Below, in pieces: positions 22,026 to 34,100 of a stretch of 64,000 nucleotides of DNA (position 1 is its first letter; every line of letters begins with the position of its first letter). The position numbers and the translations under genes were made by a program. The DNA comes from Ectobius pallidus. Taxonomy: Eukaryota; Arthropoda; Insecta; Blattodea; Ectobiidae. The notes under the pieces are model-generated. The model saw only the letters and a list, made by a program, of their open reading frames with translations, was not told the DNA's origin and did not search any database. The DNA lies in the NCBI GenBank assembly GCA_964059195.1, contig CAXKWD010000005.1, forward strand, positions 92,083,882-92,147,881. The letters run 5' to 3'.

Positions 22026-25000
22026 ATGACAGATAAGGAACAATCTCAAGTGCTTGCCACCGAGGCTTCACAAGTGAAAAACTATAAACAGAAACGTGCT
22101 GTGATAAAAGGAAGACTCACCAGATTCAAACAATATGTGGAAGAACTTAGTATAAGTGAATACAGTGTAGACGAAGCCAAGTGTCGTTTGGCTCAAGAAG
22201 AATCCCTTTATAAAGAATTCGACGAATATCAATCCAAATTAGAAGCATTGCAAGGTGACCCCGACTGGGAAAGAGAAAGGCAAGAATTCGAAGTAAAATA
22301 CTATTCAGCTATAGGCCTAGCCTATAGACATATCAGGCAGTTTGAGAGACAATTTGTTCAGCTGAACAACACACAACAAGTGCCTCAAAATGTGATTCAG
22401 CAAACTTCAGCCGATCACACAAGAGTAAATCTACCTAAAATAGACCTACCTAACTTTGATGGCAAACATGAAGACTGGCTGCCATTCAAAGAAATGTTCA
22501 TTTCACTGGTTCATGCTAGCACTTCGCTAGGTGCAGTACAGAAATTTCATTATCTGAGACTAGCAGTGAAAGGCCCAGCAGCATTAATAGACACTCTGTC
22601 TCTCACAGCAGAAAACTATGAAATAGCTTGGAACCTTCTCAACGAGAGATACCAAAACAACAAAGTTATTCTACAGCATCTGTTGCAATCCATTGTGGAA
22701 TATGAGAGAATTCCCAGAGAATCCTCAAAATCACTGATGGACTTGCTTGATCACTTCAAACGCCAGGTTAGATCCATAGAATCTATAACACAAGACAGTC
22801 TGAGATGGGACTACATACTGGTTTACCTCATGCTATCCAAATTAGATTCCACTACGCTAAAGGCATGGAACTTAGAAAGCTCTTCTAATCAACCAGATAC
22901 TTTTGCAGACTTCTGTACATTCCTGCAAAAAAGAGGGCAAGCTCTAGAATCGCTTTCCAAGGAAACTACTTGCCAATTAAAACCCAATAGCATTAAGCAA
23001 GTATACAATAAGCCCAGCACTTCCCGCTCATTTGTGGTTAATGCAAACAATGCTTGCCTACTCTGTAACGATGAGCATCTGTTGTTTAGATGTCCTAGAT
23101 TTGCCAACATGAACAATCAACAAAGATGGAACACTGTATCCAGCAACAGACTGTGCAGCAATTGCCTAAGGGGAAATCACAGCCTGAGTGATTGTAAATC
23201 TACTAATTGCTTTACTTGTCACAAGAGACATCACACCATGTTGCATCAAGAAAGGCAACCTGTGAGTAATGGTACCTCCCACAACTCTTATCATTCGTCC
23301 CATAAGCAACAAAGCTCTTATAGAACGCCCACAAAGCAGCGAGCAGAAAGGAGAGAACAGCCAACAGCTTCCACTCCTAACGCTACAGGTACTGCATTTG
23401 CTAATAATGCTCAAGCCAACAGTAACATACATACTTTTCTAGCAACAGCACAAGTTCTTGTTAAAGCCAGAAACGGCAAATTTCATAAAGCAAGAGCACT
23501 TTTGGACTCGGGTGCGACTAATACTTTCATAACAAAAGATCTTGTTGACAAACTTCAACTACCTACAAAACAAACATCAGTAGCTGTCACAGGTGTGAAC
23601 CTACACACTTCAAACGTATTGCAAACAAGTAATTTTCAACTGAGAGATGCTTACGGGCAAGGTTATAAACGCCATATGCAATGTTTGGTAATAGAGCAAA
23701 TAGCCAATGATATTCCCAGTGCGCCCATAGATGTAAGAGCCCTACAAATTCCTGAAGACATTATCTTAGCTGATACTGAATTCAACATACCAGCTCATAT
23801 TGACATTCTCTTAGGAGCTGACATATTTTGGAATTTGATAACTGGGAGAACTATTACAGTGTACAACCAACATCATCTTAAAGCATCCCTAAGAGAGACA
23901 AGACTTGGATGGATCCTTGCTGGACAAATTAATTGCCAAAAGCCTAGACAACAAATTGCTAAATGTCACATCAGCATCACTGAGCAAATACACAAGCAAA
24001 TGGAAAAGTTTTGGGAGATAGAAGAAACTGCCACGCCCCCTCGATCGCAGGAGGATGAAGAATGTGAAAAGCTGTTCACAGAGACGATTCAAAGAACTGA
24101 TACAGGCAGATACATGGTGACATTACCTTTTAAAGCACCTACAACTTCTTTAGGCACTTCTAGTGATGGCGCTTTGAAACGTTTCTTTTCCACAGAATCT
24201 AGACTCCTCAAGAACCCAGAAATTCACCTACAATACGCAGATTTCATGTCTCAATATGAAGAACTTGGTCACATGGAACCAATCCACCAAGGATATTATG
24301 AAGACGGTCCCCATGCATATTATATACCTCATCAGCATGTAATCAAAGACGATTCTACTACTACAAAGCTAAGGGTAGTGTTTAACGCCTCCTACAAAAC
24401 TTCTTCTGGACTATCTCTTAATGATTTATTGTATACTGGACCCTGTGTACAGCCTGATCTGTATACTACATTAATAAGATTTAGATGCCATCCTTATGTG
24501 CTTAATGCAGACATCGAAAAGATGTATAGAATGATACTCTTACAACCACAACAAAGAAGCTATCAAAGAATCTTCTGGCGTTATAACAAAAACGAACCAG
24601 TAAAGATATTTCAGTTAGCCACAGTAACTTATGGTCAAGCATGCTCAGCTTATGCCGCTACTAGAGTACTCAACAAACTGGCCGAGGATGAAAAGGAAAG
24701 ATATCCTAGAGCAGCCAAAATTCTCTCTAACCAATTTTATGTCGATGATCTCTTAGCAACATTTAGTACCGAGCAAGAAGCCATAGATGTCGCCCAAGAA
24801 CTCACCCAGCTTCTGCATACGGGAGGTTTTAACCTGACAAAATTTTGTTCTAATTCAGACTCTGTACTTCAAACCATACCCAGCAACAAGAGATCGACTG
24901 AAAGCATTACTAAATTGGAAGACGATGATACAGTTAAAACATTAGGTTTGCAGTGGAACCCTAAAATTGACGCCCTTCAGTATTCAGTGAGACAATTACC

Positions 25001-27191
25001 AACTGCAAAAACTAAAAGACAAATACTATCAGCCATATGTACATTGTTTGATCCTCAAGGACTTATATCGCCTATTATAGCCTCTGCAAAACGCATTATG
25101 CAACAAATATGGTTATGCAACATTGGTTGGGATGAAGAAGCCCCAGAACACATTCAACAAGCTTGGGAAAATCTCAACAACCAGTTACCAGAAATACAAA
25201 GTTACAGAATTCCCAGAAATGTATTGAGTTCTCATTACTCTAAGCTTGAACTGCACATATTCTGTGATGCTAGTCCTACAACTTATGGAGCTGCATGTTA
25301 TGTAAAAACTACTGGCAGTAAAAGATACAACCATGTACAACTATTAACCAGCAAATCCAAAGTTGCACCACTTAAAGAAATCACACTACCAAGATTAGAA
25401 CTATGCGGTGCAGTGCTTGCCGCCCAGCTTTATGCCAAAATAAAATCCGCATTGACTGTAGACATCAACCATGTACATTTTTGGACCGACAGCTTGATAA
25501 CATTGCAATGGGTGACACAAGAACCCCATAAATGGAGCAATTTTGTAGCTCACAGAGTTACCAAGATACAGCAACTCACAAAAGATTGTATTTGGAGTTA
25601 TGTGCCGACTCAGCATAACCCTGCTGACGTAATAACCAGGCCTACCACCCCATACAAATTGAAAAACAATCATCTGTGGTGGAATGGACCTGAATTTCTA
25701 AAACTTGACCAGGCTCAAGAGCCCACAATTCATATCACTACACCAACAGAAGAGTTATCAGAATTGAAAGCTTCAGCCAAAGCCTTAGTGGTAACCCAAC
25801 CACAAGACAATTTACTGAACAAATACTCAACGTTTAGTAGGCTAAATAAAATAGTAGCATACTGTTTAAGATTTAAACATAACTGTCTTAACAAGAATGA
25901 CAAGCTTACAGGCCCTTTGACCTTAACAGAATTTCAAGCTTCTCATGATGTTATACTGCGCCAATTGCAGCAAGAAGCATTTGGCCAAGAAATTGCACAT
26001 TTAAAGCAAAAAAACTATGTTGATAGATGCAGCCCTTTATTGCCACTGCATCCATTCTTAGACAGCGCAGGCCTTCTGAGAGTTGGAGGAAGAATACAAC
26101 GCTCTGACCTCAGCTATGATAGCAAGCATCAGATATTGCTACCCTCAAAGCACCACTTAACCGCTTTGATCATTCGAGATCTACATATCAAAAACCTTCA
26201 TGAAGGACCCCAAGGGCTACTATATACTGTCAGACAAAGGTACTGGCCCATTAGAGGAGTACAGACAGTAAAATCAGCACTCAAAGGATGTTTGATTTGT
26301 TTTAGGCACCACCCATTATCTTCAAAGCAAATCATGGGTAACCTGCCCGAACACAGAGTGACTAAAAGAAGAGCCTTTGAAGCCACTGCTGTGGACTATG
26401 TGGGACCTCTAACATTAAAACCAGTGTCAGGTAGAAGTAGAACCACCTACAAAGCCTTCGTTTGTATGTATGTCTGTCTAGCAACCAAGGCAGTGCACAT
26501 TGATTTGGTAACCTCAGCCTCTTCTGAAGCTTTCATAGCCTCATTACAAAGATTCACTTCCCGTCGTGGACTTCCAGCTCATCTTTACCTGGATAATGGC
26601 CGAAATTTTGTTGGAGCAGAAACAGAATTGAAGCAACTATATGACATATTTAAGTCAGAAATTGTGCAGCAGGAAATTTTGCAATATACTACCAGCATGG
26701 GTATGGACTTTCATTTTTTACCGCCCAGGGCTAGCCACATGGCAGGGTTGGTCGAAAGAAGTAATCGCAGTATGAAGACATTGTTGTACAAGACTATGCG
26801 CAACACAGTCTATTCGTACGAGGAGTGCTACACCACATTGTGTAAGATAGAAGCAATCATAAATAGTCGACCGTTGACTCCTATGAGCAGTGACATCAAT
26901 GACCTCTCAGCGTTATCTCCAGGACACTTTTTGATTGGTGCTCCCTTAAACTCCATTCCTAGCCCTTCTTTGAAAATTACACCTGACTCCCGACTGTCAC
27001 GCTACCAATTAATTGAAAAGCAGACACAACATATTTGGGACCGATGGTCTAAAGAGTATCTAAACACTCTGCAACAGAGGCAGAAATGGCAGACAGAGCA
27101 GCCTAATATAAAGGTTGGTGATTTAGTTATAATGAAAGTGGACAATGCTCCACCATTAGTGTGGCCCTTAGCCAGAATACTTGAAGTGTAA
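22026..27191 (+). CDS. BEL/Pao gag-pol polyprotein, cut near its C end
   Basis: 1721 residues from ATG 22026. In order: an N-terminal helical gag part; a DUF1759-type gag region (about 134-290, PKIDLPNFDGKHEDW); zinc-knuckle cysteines (about 343-405, CLLCNDEHLLFRC and CSNCLRGNHSLSDC); an aspartic protease (DSGAT near 493); reverse transcriptase with YVDD near 903; RNase H (FCDAS near 1078, WTDS later); an H2C2 zinc segment; and an integrase core with aspartates near 1454 and 1522 and glutamate near 1575. All catalytic motifs are present. The stop at 27189-27191 lies inside the tail of the inserted LINE, so the last ~40 codons of pol are detached (continuing near 29684). Otherwise there is no frameshift or stop. 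It acts in virus-like particles for reverse transcription and integration. Confidence 0.95.
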   Translation: MTDKEQSQVLATEASQVKNYKQKRAVIKGRLTRFKQYVEELSISEYSVDEAKCRLAQEESLYKEFDEYQSKLEALQGDPDWERERQEFEVKYYSAIGLAYRHIRQFERQFVQLNNTQQVPQNVIQQTSADHTRVNLPKIDLPNFDGKHEDWLPFKEMFISLVHASTSLGAVQKFHYLRLAVKGPAALIDTLSLTAENYEIAWNLLNERYQNNKVILQHLLQSIVEYERIPRESSKSLMDLLDHFKRQVRSIESITQDSLRWDYILVYLMLSKLDSTTLKAWNLESSSNQPDTFADFCTFLQKRGQALESLSKETTCQLKPNSIKQVYNKPSTSRSFVVNANNACLLCNDEHLLFRCPRFANMNNQQRWNTVSSNRLCSNCLRGNHSLSDCKSTNCFTCHKRHHTMLHQERQPVSNGTSHNSYHSSHKQQSSYRTPTKQRAERREQPTASTPNATGTAFANNAQANSNIHTFLATAQVLVKARNGKFHKARALLDSGATNTFITKDLVDKLQLPTKQTSVAVTGVNLHTSNVLQTSNFQLRDAYGQGYKRHMQCLVIEQIANDIPSAPIDVRALQIPEDIILADTEFNIPAHIDILLGADIFWNLITGRTITVYNQHHLKASLRETRLGWILAGQINCQKPRQQIAKCHISITEQIHKQMEKFWEIEETATPPRSQEDEECEKLFTETIQRTDTGRYMVTLPFKAPTTSLGTSSDGALKRFFSTESRLLKNPEIHLQYADFMSQYEELGHMEPIHQGYYEDGPHAYYIPHQHVIKDDSTTTKLRVVFNASYKTSSGLSLNDLLYTGPCVQPDLYTTLIRFRCHPYVLNADIEKMYRMILLQPQQRSYQRIFWRYNKNEPVKIFQLATVTYGQACSAYAATRVLNKLAEDEKERYPRAAKILSNQFYVDDLLATFSTEQEAIDVAQELTQLLHTGGFNLTKFCSNSDSVLQTIPSNKRSTESITKLEDDDTVKTLGLQWNPKIDALQYSVRQLPTAKTKRQILSAICTLFDPQGLISPIIASAKRIMQQIWLCNIGWDEEAPEHIQQAWENLNNQLPEIQSYRIPRNVLSSHYSKLELHIFCDASPTTYGAACYVKTTGSKRYNHVQLLTSKSKVAPLKEITLPRLELCGAVLAAQLYAKIKSALTVDINHVHFWTDSLITLQWVTQEPHKWSNFVAHRVTKIQQLTKDCIWSYVPTQHNPADVITRPTTPYKLKNNHLWWNGPEFLKLDQAQEPTIHITTPTEELSELKASAKALVVTQPQDNLLNKYSTFSRLNKIVAYCLRFKHNCLNKNDKLTGPLTLTEFQASHDVILRQLQQEAFGQEIAHLKQKNYVDRCSPLLPLHPFLDSAGLLRVGGRIQRSDLSYDSKHQILLPSKHHLTALIIRDLHIKNLHEGPQGLLYTVRQRYWPIRGVQTVKSALKGCLICFRHHPLSSKQIMGNLPEHRVTKRRAFEATAVDYVGPLTLKPVSGRSRTTYKAFVCMYVCLATKAVHIDLVTSASSEAFIASLQRFTSRRGLPAHLYLDNGRNFVGAETELKQLYDIFKSEIVQQEILQYTTSMGMDFHFLPPRASHMAGLVERSNRSMKTLLYKTMRNTVYSYEECYTTLCKIEAIINSRPLTPMSSDINDLSALSPGHFLIGAPLNSIPSPSLKITPDSRLSRYQLIEKQTQHIWDRWSKEYLNTLQQRQKWQTEQPNIKVGDLVIMKVDNAPPLVWPLARILEV

Positions 27192-29680
27192 ATAAATAAA
27201 ATAAATAAATTTTTTATTCACCGTTGGTATTTAAAAAATACATGGTTTCGTCATCATTTCCTAAGATTAAGTCTAAAACTAGTTATAATACAGAGCATAA
27301 AATACTACAGGACAAAATATAAATTAGTTATATATGTTGCAACTGTGAAAGAAACTAAAATTAAGTTAGCCTAGAAGATTTTCTGTACATACACTAAATA
27401 AAAGAAATATGCGAGAAACAAGGTAATTGAGGTAGAAATGAGATTGAATAGTCGCATGGCAGTTTAGGACTATGAATCACAATCACAAGGCATACATAGA
27501 GACTAACAAGAGAAATTGGAGTAGAGAGAGAGAAAGAGTGATATCCTGTAACGGAGGAGAAATTAGTCAAATTATAAATCTTTAAAGGAGGACTGAAAAA
27601 ATTCGTTTACATTAAAGAATGAGAAATCCTTTAATAGGGAACTTACTTTGTGTTTAAATTTCTTAGGATCTAACTTTTTGAATGAGTTGGGCACTTTGTT
27701 ATACAGTTTAATGCCTTGATGTGCAATGCTTTTTAGGAATTTAGTGGTTCTATGGTTATTGAGATGTATATCATTAGAGATTCTTGTGTTGTACTTATGG
27801 AGATCATGGTTATATTTGAAAAGTTGTTGATTACAATGAATGAAATGAACAGTCTCCAAAATATATAAACATGGTAAAGGCATTATATTAAGCTTTTTAA
27901 AAATTGGTTTACTGCTGGTTCTAGTGGGAACATTAACCATGATTTTTAAAATTTTTTTTTGAATTCTAAAAACCTCGATCATTTTTGGAGAGTTACCCCA
28001 AAAAATTATACCATAGTTTAGTACCGATTGAATACAACCGAAATAATATGTTTTAAGTATTCCTATATTTGAGATGTTGCTTAAAATACGAAAGGCATAA
28101 CATAAAGAAGATAGTTTCCCTTTTAAATAAGAGATATGATCATCCCATGAGAGATTTTTATTTATATAGATACCTAGAAATTTAATTTTGTCAATTTCGG
28201 ATATCTTTGAGTTTCCAATGCTTACTTCAAGAGAATTATCATTGTCTGTATGACTGTTGAAGTTGATAAAAAAGGTTTTGTCCGAATTTAGAAATAGTTT
28301 ATTATGGTTAAGCCAATTAAATAGATTTAGATTTGTTTCGTTTATTTCAGCTTTTAGTTGCATTATATGCTTGTTTATGAAAATTACGTTGGTGTCATCT
28401 GCATAGAGAATTGTTTTAAAAGGTGACAGAGAGACAGGTAAATCATTAATGAAGATTAGGAAAAGAAGGGGTCCGAGAATTGAACCTTGAGGAACACCGT
28501 GTTCTAATGTAACTTCGTTTGAATAGGAGGAATTTATTTTGACTACCTGTTTTCTGTTGGTCAAATAAGAGGCAAACCATTTATTAGCATGCCCTCTAAT
28601 TCCGTACTTATCTAATTTATGTAACAAAATTTTGTGATTGACTGTGTCGAAGGCTTTCCGAAGGTCAAGAAATAGTCCAATTACATTAGACTTTTGATCT
28701 TTTGCCGATAAGATATCTGTTAAGAAAGAATATAAGGCTCCATTGATTGACAAACCTTTCCTAAAACCAAACTGTGAGGCAGAGAAAATATCACATTTTT
28801 CAAGGAAGGGTACTATCCTGTTATACATTGACTTCTCTAAAACTTTTGAAAAAACAGATAAGAGAGAAATTGGTCTGTAATTTTCAATATTATTTCTTTC
28901 TCCTTTTTTGAATAAGGGTTTGACTATTGCTTGTTTGAAAATCTCAGGGAAGCAACCCGATGAAAGTGATGAATTACATAATATAGTAATAGGTTTAATT
29001 AAATTTTTTGAACAATATTTTAGGGCAGTTGAAGGAATTTCATCAAAACCATAAGAGAATTTGTTTTTTAAATCTTTTATTAAACATGATACTTCATTTT
29101 CAGTGACTGGCTTTATGAATATTGATTTAGAGTTTAGTAGTGATTCAGGAAAAGATAGAGGGTAATTATTAGCATTTTTTATTAATTTTTTAGTTACTTC
29201 TGAGAAGTATGCATTGAATAAATTTGCTATTTGTAGACTATTATTGATTTCATTATTATTGTGTAATATTTTGAGTGGTTCCTTCCTGTTTTTATGAACT
29301 CCAGTTTCTCTTTTTACTGTTTGCCAAAGAGCTTTGTTAATATTTTCCGATTGGATAATAACATTTGCATTATGCATGTTTTTGGCTTGGAAGATAACTT
29401 TTTTCAAGATTTTGCAGTAAGTGTTGTAATATTCTTTAAAGTGAATGTCGTTTGTAGTCTTATAATAGTGATGCATAATCCTTTTTGTTTTACAGGACTT
29501 CCTAATCCCTTTACTAATCCAACTATTGTCCGGACTGTAAGCGTTGTTATTACAGCTGGTTACCCTTTTTTTGGGTATAGCTACCTCAAGGTAGTGCAGG
29601 ATTGTATCAATGAAATTTTCTGTAATAAGATTGGTGTCTGTTTCATTAGAGATATCCTCCCAATCCTCTTTACCTAGCAG
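27190..29680 (-). mobile_element. 5'-truncated non-LTR retrotransposon nested in BEL pol
   Basis: Minus-strand insertion of about 2.5 kb. Its 3' end is an A/T-rich TTTA-type repeat tail at about 27190-27215. Its 5' side begins abruptly at about 29680 inside the ORF, so the endonuclease part is missing, as in typical target-primed insertions. BEL pol coding sequence is found on both sides. The exact target duplication is hidden by the tail. Confidence 0.85.
27572..29680 (-). CDS. LINE reverse transcriptase ORF, 5' truncated (Jockey/CR1-type)
   Basis: The frame is open from the insertion border at 29680 to a stop at 27572, about 702 codons; the first in-frame ATG is at 29476 (634 residues). 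Reverse transcriptase motifs: PLFKKGERNNIENYRPISLL, FLDLRKAFDTVNH, GVPQGSILGPLLFLIFINDL, and YADDTNVIF with the catalytic DD. A C-terminal thumb/connection region follows (FLGIYINKNLSWDDHI, then YGIIFWGNSP). No endonuclease or RNase H is present. No internal stop, so the copy is young. The clade is inferred from motif style; Jockey or CR1 both fit. Confidence 0.85.
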   Translation of the reverse strand: MLGKEDWEDISNETDTNLITENFIDTILHYLEVAIPKKRVTSCNNNAYSPDNSWISKGIRKSCKTKRIMHHYYKTTNDIHFKEYYNTYCKILKKVIFQAKNMHNANVIIQSENINKALWQTVKRETGVHKNRKEPLKILHNNNEINNSLQIANLFNAYFSEVTKKLIKNANNYPLSFPESLLNSKSIFIKPVTENEVSCLIKDLKNKFSYGFDEIPSTALKYCSKNLIKPITILCNSSLSSGCFPEIFKQAIVKPLFKKGERNNIENYRPISLLSVFSKVLEKSMYNRIVPFLEKCDIFSASQFGFRKGLSINGALYSFLTDILSAKDQKSNVIGLFLDLRKAFDTVNHKILLHKLDKYGIRGHANKWFASYLTNRKQVVKINSSYSNEVTLEHGVPQGSILGPLLFLIFINDLPVSLSPFKTILYADDTNVIFINKHIMQLKAEINETNLNLFNWLNHNKLFLNSDKTFFINFNSHTDNDNSLEVSIGNSKISEIDKIKFLGIYINKNLSWDDHISYLKGKLSSLCYAFRILSNISNIGILKTYYFGCIQSVLNYGIIFWGNSPKMIEVFRIQKKILKIMVNVPTRTSSKPIFKKLNIMPLPCLYILETVHFIHCNQQLFKYNHDLHKYNTRISNDIHLNNHRTTKFLKSIAHQGIKLYNKVPNSFKKLDPKKFKHKVSSLLKDFSFFNVNEFFQSSFKDL

Positions 29681-29683
29681 GAA

Positions 29684-29818
29684 ATCCTGGACCTGATGGT
29701 TCAGTTAGAGTAGTTACTCTAAAAACAGCTAATTCAGTACTAAAAAGACCCATCAGTAAGATATGCTTATTGCCCTTGCAAGAAAATTTTTTGGTTTTGG
29801 GGTGCCCCCCCAGCATGT
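29684..29818 (+). pseudogene. detached C-terminal end of BEL pol
   Basis: The frame PDGSVRVVTLKT onward matches the domain that ends BEL/Pao integrases. It reads to a TAA formed at the first bases of the 3' LTR (29816 onward). It is separated from 22026-27191 by the nested LINE and has no start of its own. The usual purine tract before the LTR is not obvious; the sequence there is TTTTGGGGTGCCCCCCCAGC. Confidence 0.8.
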
Positions 29819-31164
29819 AACTTTATACATAAAGTTAGAAAAATTTCTGAACTTATTTTAATCTACAAATTTCTGAATGTATTTTAATGTTTAGAAATGA
29901 ATTCTAGATTTTAGAATAAATCCATAAACATAACTCAAACGGACTAATTTATGAAAGCACTTTTCAAGGTATCTTAAATTAACCATAGTCTTGAAGTGCC
30001 CATCTTGACTTTAAGCACCCATGGAGATATCGATTGTAGCTCATATCAAGATATCGATCTCTATAATTCATTAAATAACATAAACGTTCTTTATATTCTT
30101 AGGAAAGATTTCATATGATAAAATACTAAAGTAATTTTCTTTAGCTTTTCAGATATTCGTTATTCAATTAGATCGTCTGCCTTGCATTTAGAAGCCTCTA
30201 GAAACTTCTAGACGAGCTTCTCTATGATTTTTGAAAGCACTCACTTTTGTAATGGAGGGGAGTGAAAGGTCTTCTGTTTGACCGTTTGTCATTCCAACTA
30301 TAACCGTCTTACGAGACGCCTCATTCTTCTACAATTGTCTTACGAGACGCTACATTGAAGCATAAGTCGCCGTATGGTACGCTTCGACGCCAAGTCGCAG
30401 TACACCCAAGTTCAAGACGCCGAGTCGCAGAGCAACATGTACCAGGCAGCTTCATCAAAATGGCTAAATACTTCGTAAACCACAACGTATGCTAATCTAC
30501 GCATACTACATTCAACTACGCATACTACACATTCAAACAAGAAGTCAACCGCCACGCAGCGCAGAAGACGAGTTAGCAGCCTCACTAGAACGTCTACACT
30601 TGCAACTCAAGCTTCATTATTTTGGAGGTCCAGATCAGACCATTCACGCCGCCTCCAAAGTTGAGTAATATACTTTACATTATCGTAATTCAGAGTATAT
30701 AATTATAGAGTCGTTGGCATCTATTGCGAGACTCTCTTTTCTTATTTAGATTCAAGTATATAATATACTTTTGCCACCAAATAAGGCAGTCCCATTTTGC
30801 TACAATATAAACTGTAATTTCTGAATATACAAATTGGTTTGGAATTTATGGGCAAACAGCCAATTCCATTTTTTCTAGAGACAGCACAGTCAGCTGATCT
30901 TGTTTGAGCTTAATGCGCTACTTTCTAACCTTTAATTTTAACTCAAAATAGAGTTTGTATGAGTCGAAGTAAAATTCTTATTTAAAGATATTGTCAATTT
31001 ATTGTATATTTCTACTACTTCAAAATATATAATTAGTGTTCTCTTCTATGTTTGTTGTGCCATTTCAACTGAATCACCCATATACAGTCCACAACCAGAG
31101 ATCCTTAGTTTCCTTTATGTTTGTCCTTATTTTAGTTTACTTTGTTCTATGTAAAAACCTTACA
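29816..31164 (+). repeat. 3' LTR of the BEL element
   Basis: 1349 bp, the same length as the 5' copy, starting TGTAACTT and ending CTTACA, followed by the ATGCC target duplication (31165-31169). Confidence 0.95.
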
Positions 31165-31169
31165 ATGCC

Positions 31170-34100
31170 CTTTAATTTCCTTCTAAAGAAACCAGGGATT
31201 TCAGTTCACTAATGATTTCCTTTACCAGGACAGTTCTATATTTTCTCTTACAAAATAATGTACTGACAGATGAAAAAGATAGGCAGATATTTAAAAAGCA
31301 AGTTTTAGTAGAACCACAATAATAATTAGATTAATTAATTATTATTACGAACAAGCTAAATATGCGTAAAATATCAAAATTACTATTATAGTTTCGTGAA
31401 AAGTTTGAATCAGCCAAAACTGCGTAGTGTTGTAACTCATTGTCCCCAGTACATCTCGCGCTTGTGCATTCAAGCAAAAAACAGTTGTGAAACTTTGTTA
31501 CAAAACCTAATTTTGTAGTGTAAACTGGCCTTTAATTGCATGATTTCACCTATAAATAAAGCTGTGCACTGAAGAAAATAGCATTATATAATACGCATAA
31601 GGTGAAACTAAAGGCTGGGATTTTCAAAAGAAATTTTGTTTGTCACACTATTCAATTTCGGATATTTAAAAACAAATTTTATGACTTTTAAGTTTTAAAT
31701 ACCTCTCATAGTTTAGGTATAATTTATTTTTTCTCTCTTGAATAATTTTGTTTATTGGACATAATATGGTTTGCAATGTTTCTCCTTATCTATTTCCTTG
31801 CCCATCGTTCCAAAAGTAGTCCTTCCCTATTTTTTCTAATCCCTTTCTTAATTTTGATGCCCATGTCATATCTTTAACTGTTCTGGTTAACATGTTAGTC
31901 ATATTGAATAGCCAGTATTTCACCGTCCTGATTTTACACTGAAATATAGAGCATATCCATGTTCATGATATATTGTTTTTTGTAGACTTTTGAGTTATGT
32001 TTCCAAACTTTTGGAAGTAAGACCATATATTGAACTGTATAAACGTTGCAGTATTCCAACATGAATGCAGAATGCAAATCAAACTGCTTCATGGGAGGGG
32101 GAAACAATTTAGCTGAATGTTTCCTGCATCATTATTCTTTGTGCACTGAAATTTCAGAAGAAAATAATAATTCCTTGTTTCAGAAATAAAAACGCATGCT
32201 ACATTGTAACTTAATTAGACAAATAATTTATCCTTTAATAAATATATTTCTGAATGATACAACAGATCAGATTAGACAATAACCATTAATATCATTTTTC
32301 CAGTTCCAGTTATGGCAAGAGAGGAAGAAAATAATTTTCCTTGGCAGGGAAAAATATTGCTGTCATCTGCCAGAGAAATATTTTTACAAACTGTTAATTA
32401 TCTCCCCCCGTTAAATCGCACACTGCGTGTATGTAGTTCAGTATTCCTGTTGGCAGTGCTTTAGTTGGAAGAAATATTTGGGGAGACTCGCCTTTACTGT
32501 GATAGCTTCCAAAGAAGGGCACTACAGAGAATGAAAGTTTTTGGGGGCATTTTGACATAAATATAGTTAAAGTAAGTAAATAGTGAAATTTGAAGTGTTT
32601 TATTAGCTTAATTTCTTGTAATATAGATCTTTGCTTCCCTGAACATAAAGAATTTTAAAAATAAATATTCCTTTTAAACAAAAAATGTTCAGTGATGGAA
32701 CTGACAATATTGCAATCTATTAAGTAAAACCTGTAGCCTCAAGACACTTTGACTCATATATACCACGTTCATGAATAATAAGAACTAATTCCAGTTTATC
32801 TTTATCTGTGAACTCTAATACACTGACTACAATGTCATTATCATTATGTTAATAGCTCACAGCTAGAGGGAGAATATATCCACTAATCGCTAAGAAATAA
32901 CCTTTAAGGAAAATTACTACCTAAGTAAAAACTATAAAAAATAAATCTATGTCCAGAAGATGAAAAGGCTTTGTTGACATGTTCTGTATTCTGAAGTTTT
33001 TCAGCTGTTGCAAAATTAAGTATTTCCTAACACTGAAAAAGTAAATGCAATGATCAAGAAGGGGATTTAAAGGGAGGTTATATGCTCTATGTTGTAATAC
33101 TACAATTATTGTCGTCATTATCATCTATTTTTCTAATGAACTGGTGTTTTCTTTAGTTTTTGTCTTTTGTAAAATTTAACAAAATATTTCAAGAACAAAA
33201 TCTACTTTTTAAAAAAGCATTTCTCTTGTGGATGAAAAAATGTATTTTTTAGACAGTCAAAGGTAAAAGAAGCACTTTCAACGGTAGATATTAATTAAAA
33301 GGATAAAATTGTGCCATTGAGTGTTATAAAATTATGATACTCCAGGGTGACCAACTCTGATTGCTTCATGGAAAATACTCTTTTAGTTAAGAATAATTGC
33401 ATATGATTATTAAATTGACTGTCTGCTATAAATTGAAAATGTTAAAATTAATTCATTATGCCTTTTCAAACACTAAATTTGTCACAGTGGTTGCCAACTT
33501 GTTGTCATACTTGTTGGCTTGTCATATGGTTGTTGTCATATGTCATACTTGTTGGCTAAAAAGCATTGTCTATTTCATCTCTTACATTGGCAGTCATGTA
33601 CGAGAAATCAGTTAACCTCTGTCTGTGCAAGTGCATACTAGGTGGCAGGAGAGAACATGAACAGCTGTAAAACTCTCAAAATGGCTGCAGCATATGTATT
33701 AAAAATTATTATTTCACAAATAATATCGTCTGTCTAGAAATAGTGTATGATACGCATAGTAAAATTATTTTAATTTGCTCATAGGATTGCTTCACTTGCC
33801 CTTACGGGCTCGTTCTGCAAACACACCTACTCCCAAAATAAAATTCTTCTTTTAGCCCTTGTATCATAAATAACTATTTTAATTGTTCAACAAATAATTA
33901 TAAAGCTTTAAGAGGCAGATTCTTGAAGAAAATACCACACTTATTATTATTTCTGATAAAAACTTAATTTTTATTTAACTTCAAGAGAAAGCAGTACATA
34001 ATTATTTATGTATATAGCTAATGCCAACATTGTTACCCTGATGCATTTAGGGTCTGCAATGATGCAGATAGATGGCGATAGTTTTGCCTGTTTTATTTGT

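Larger units (their letters stand above)
20280..31164 (+). mobile_element. BEL/Pao LTR retrotransposon, with a nested LINE
   Basis: Two direct repeats of 1349 bp (20280-21628 and 29816-31164) start TGTAACTT and end CTTACA. The 5-bp sequence ATGCC lies just before 20280 and just after 31164, a perfect target duplication of the size usual for BEL/Pao. Between them are a leader with degenerate repeats, one gag-pol frame (22026-27191), a nested non-LTR element, and the last piece of pol (about 29684 to the 3' LTR). No envelope gene is seen. The LTRs look identical wherever compared, so insertion was recent; the pol break makes this copy defective in that respect. Confidence 0.95.

Noticed and set aside
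22889..26386. Minus-strand ORFs of 60-90 codons inside the BEL gag-pol region
   Set aside because: They are shadows of the 1721-residue plus-strand frame, with no motifs and low-complexity, Cys/Leu-rich translations.
29294..29677. 127-codon plus ORF opposite the LINE 5' part
   Set aside because: The minus-strand LINE frame is open right through it and has reverse-transcriptase-family sequence; the plus ORF has none.
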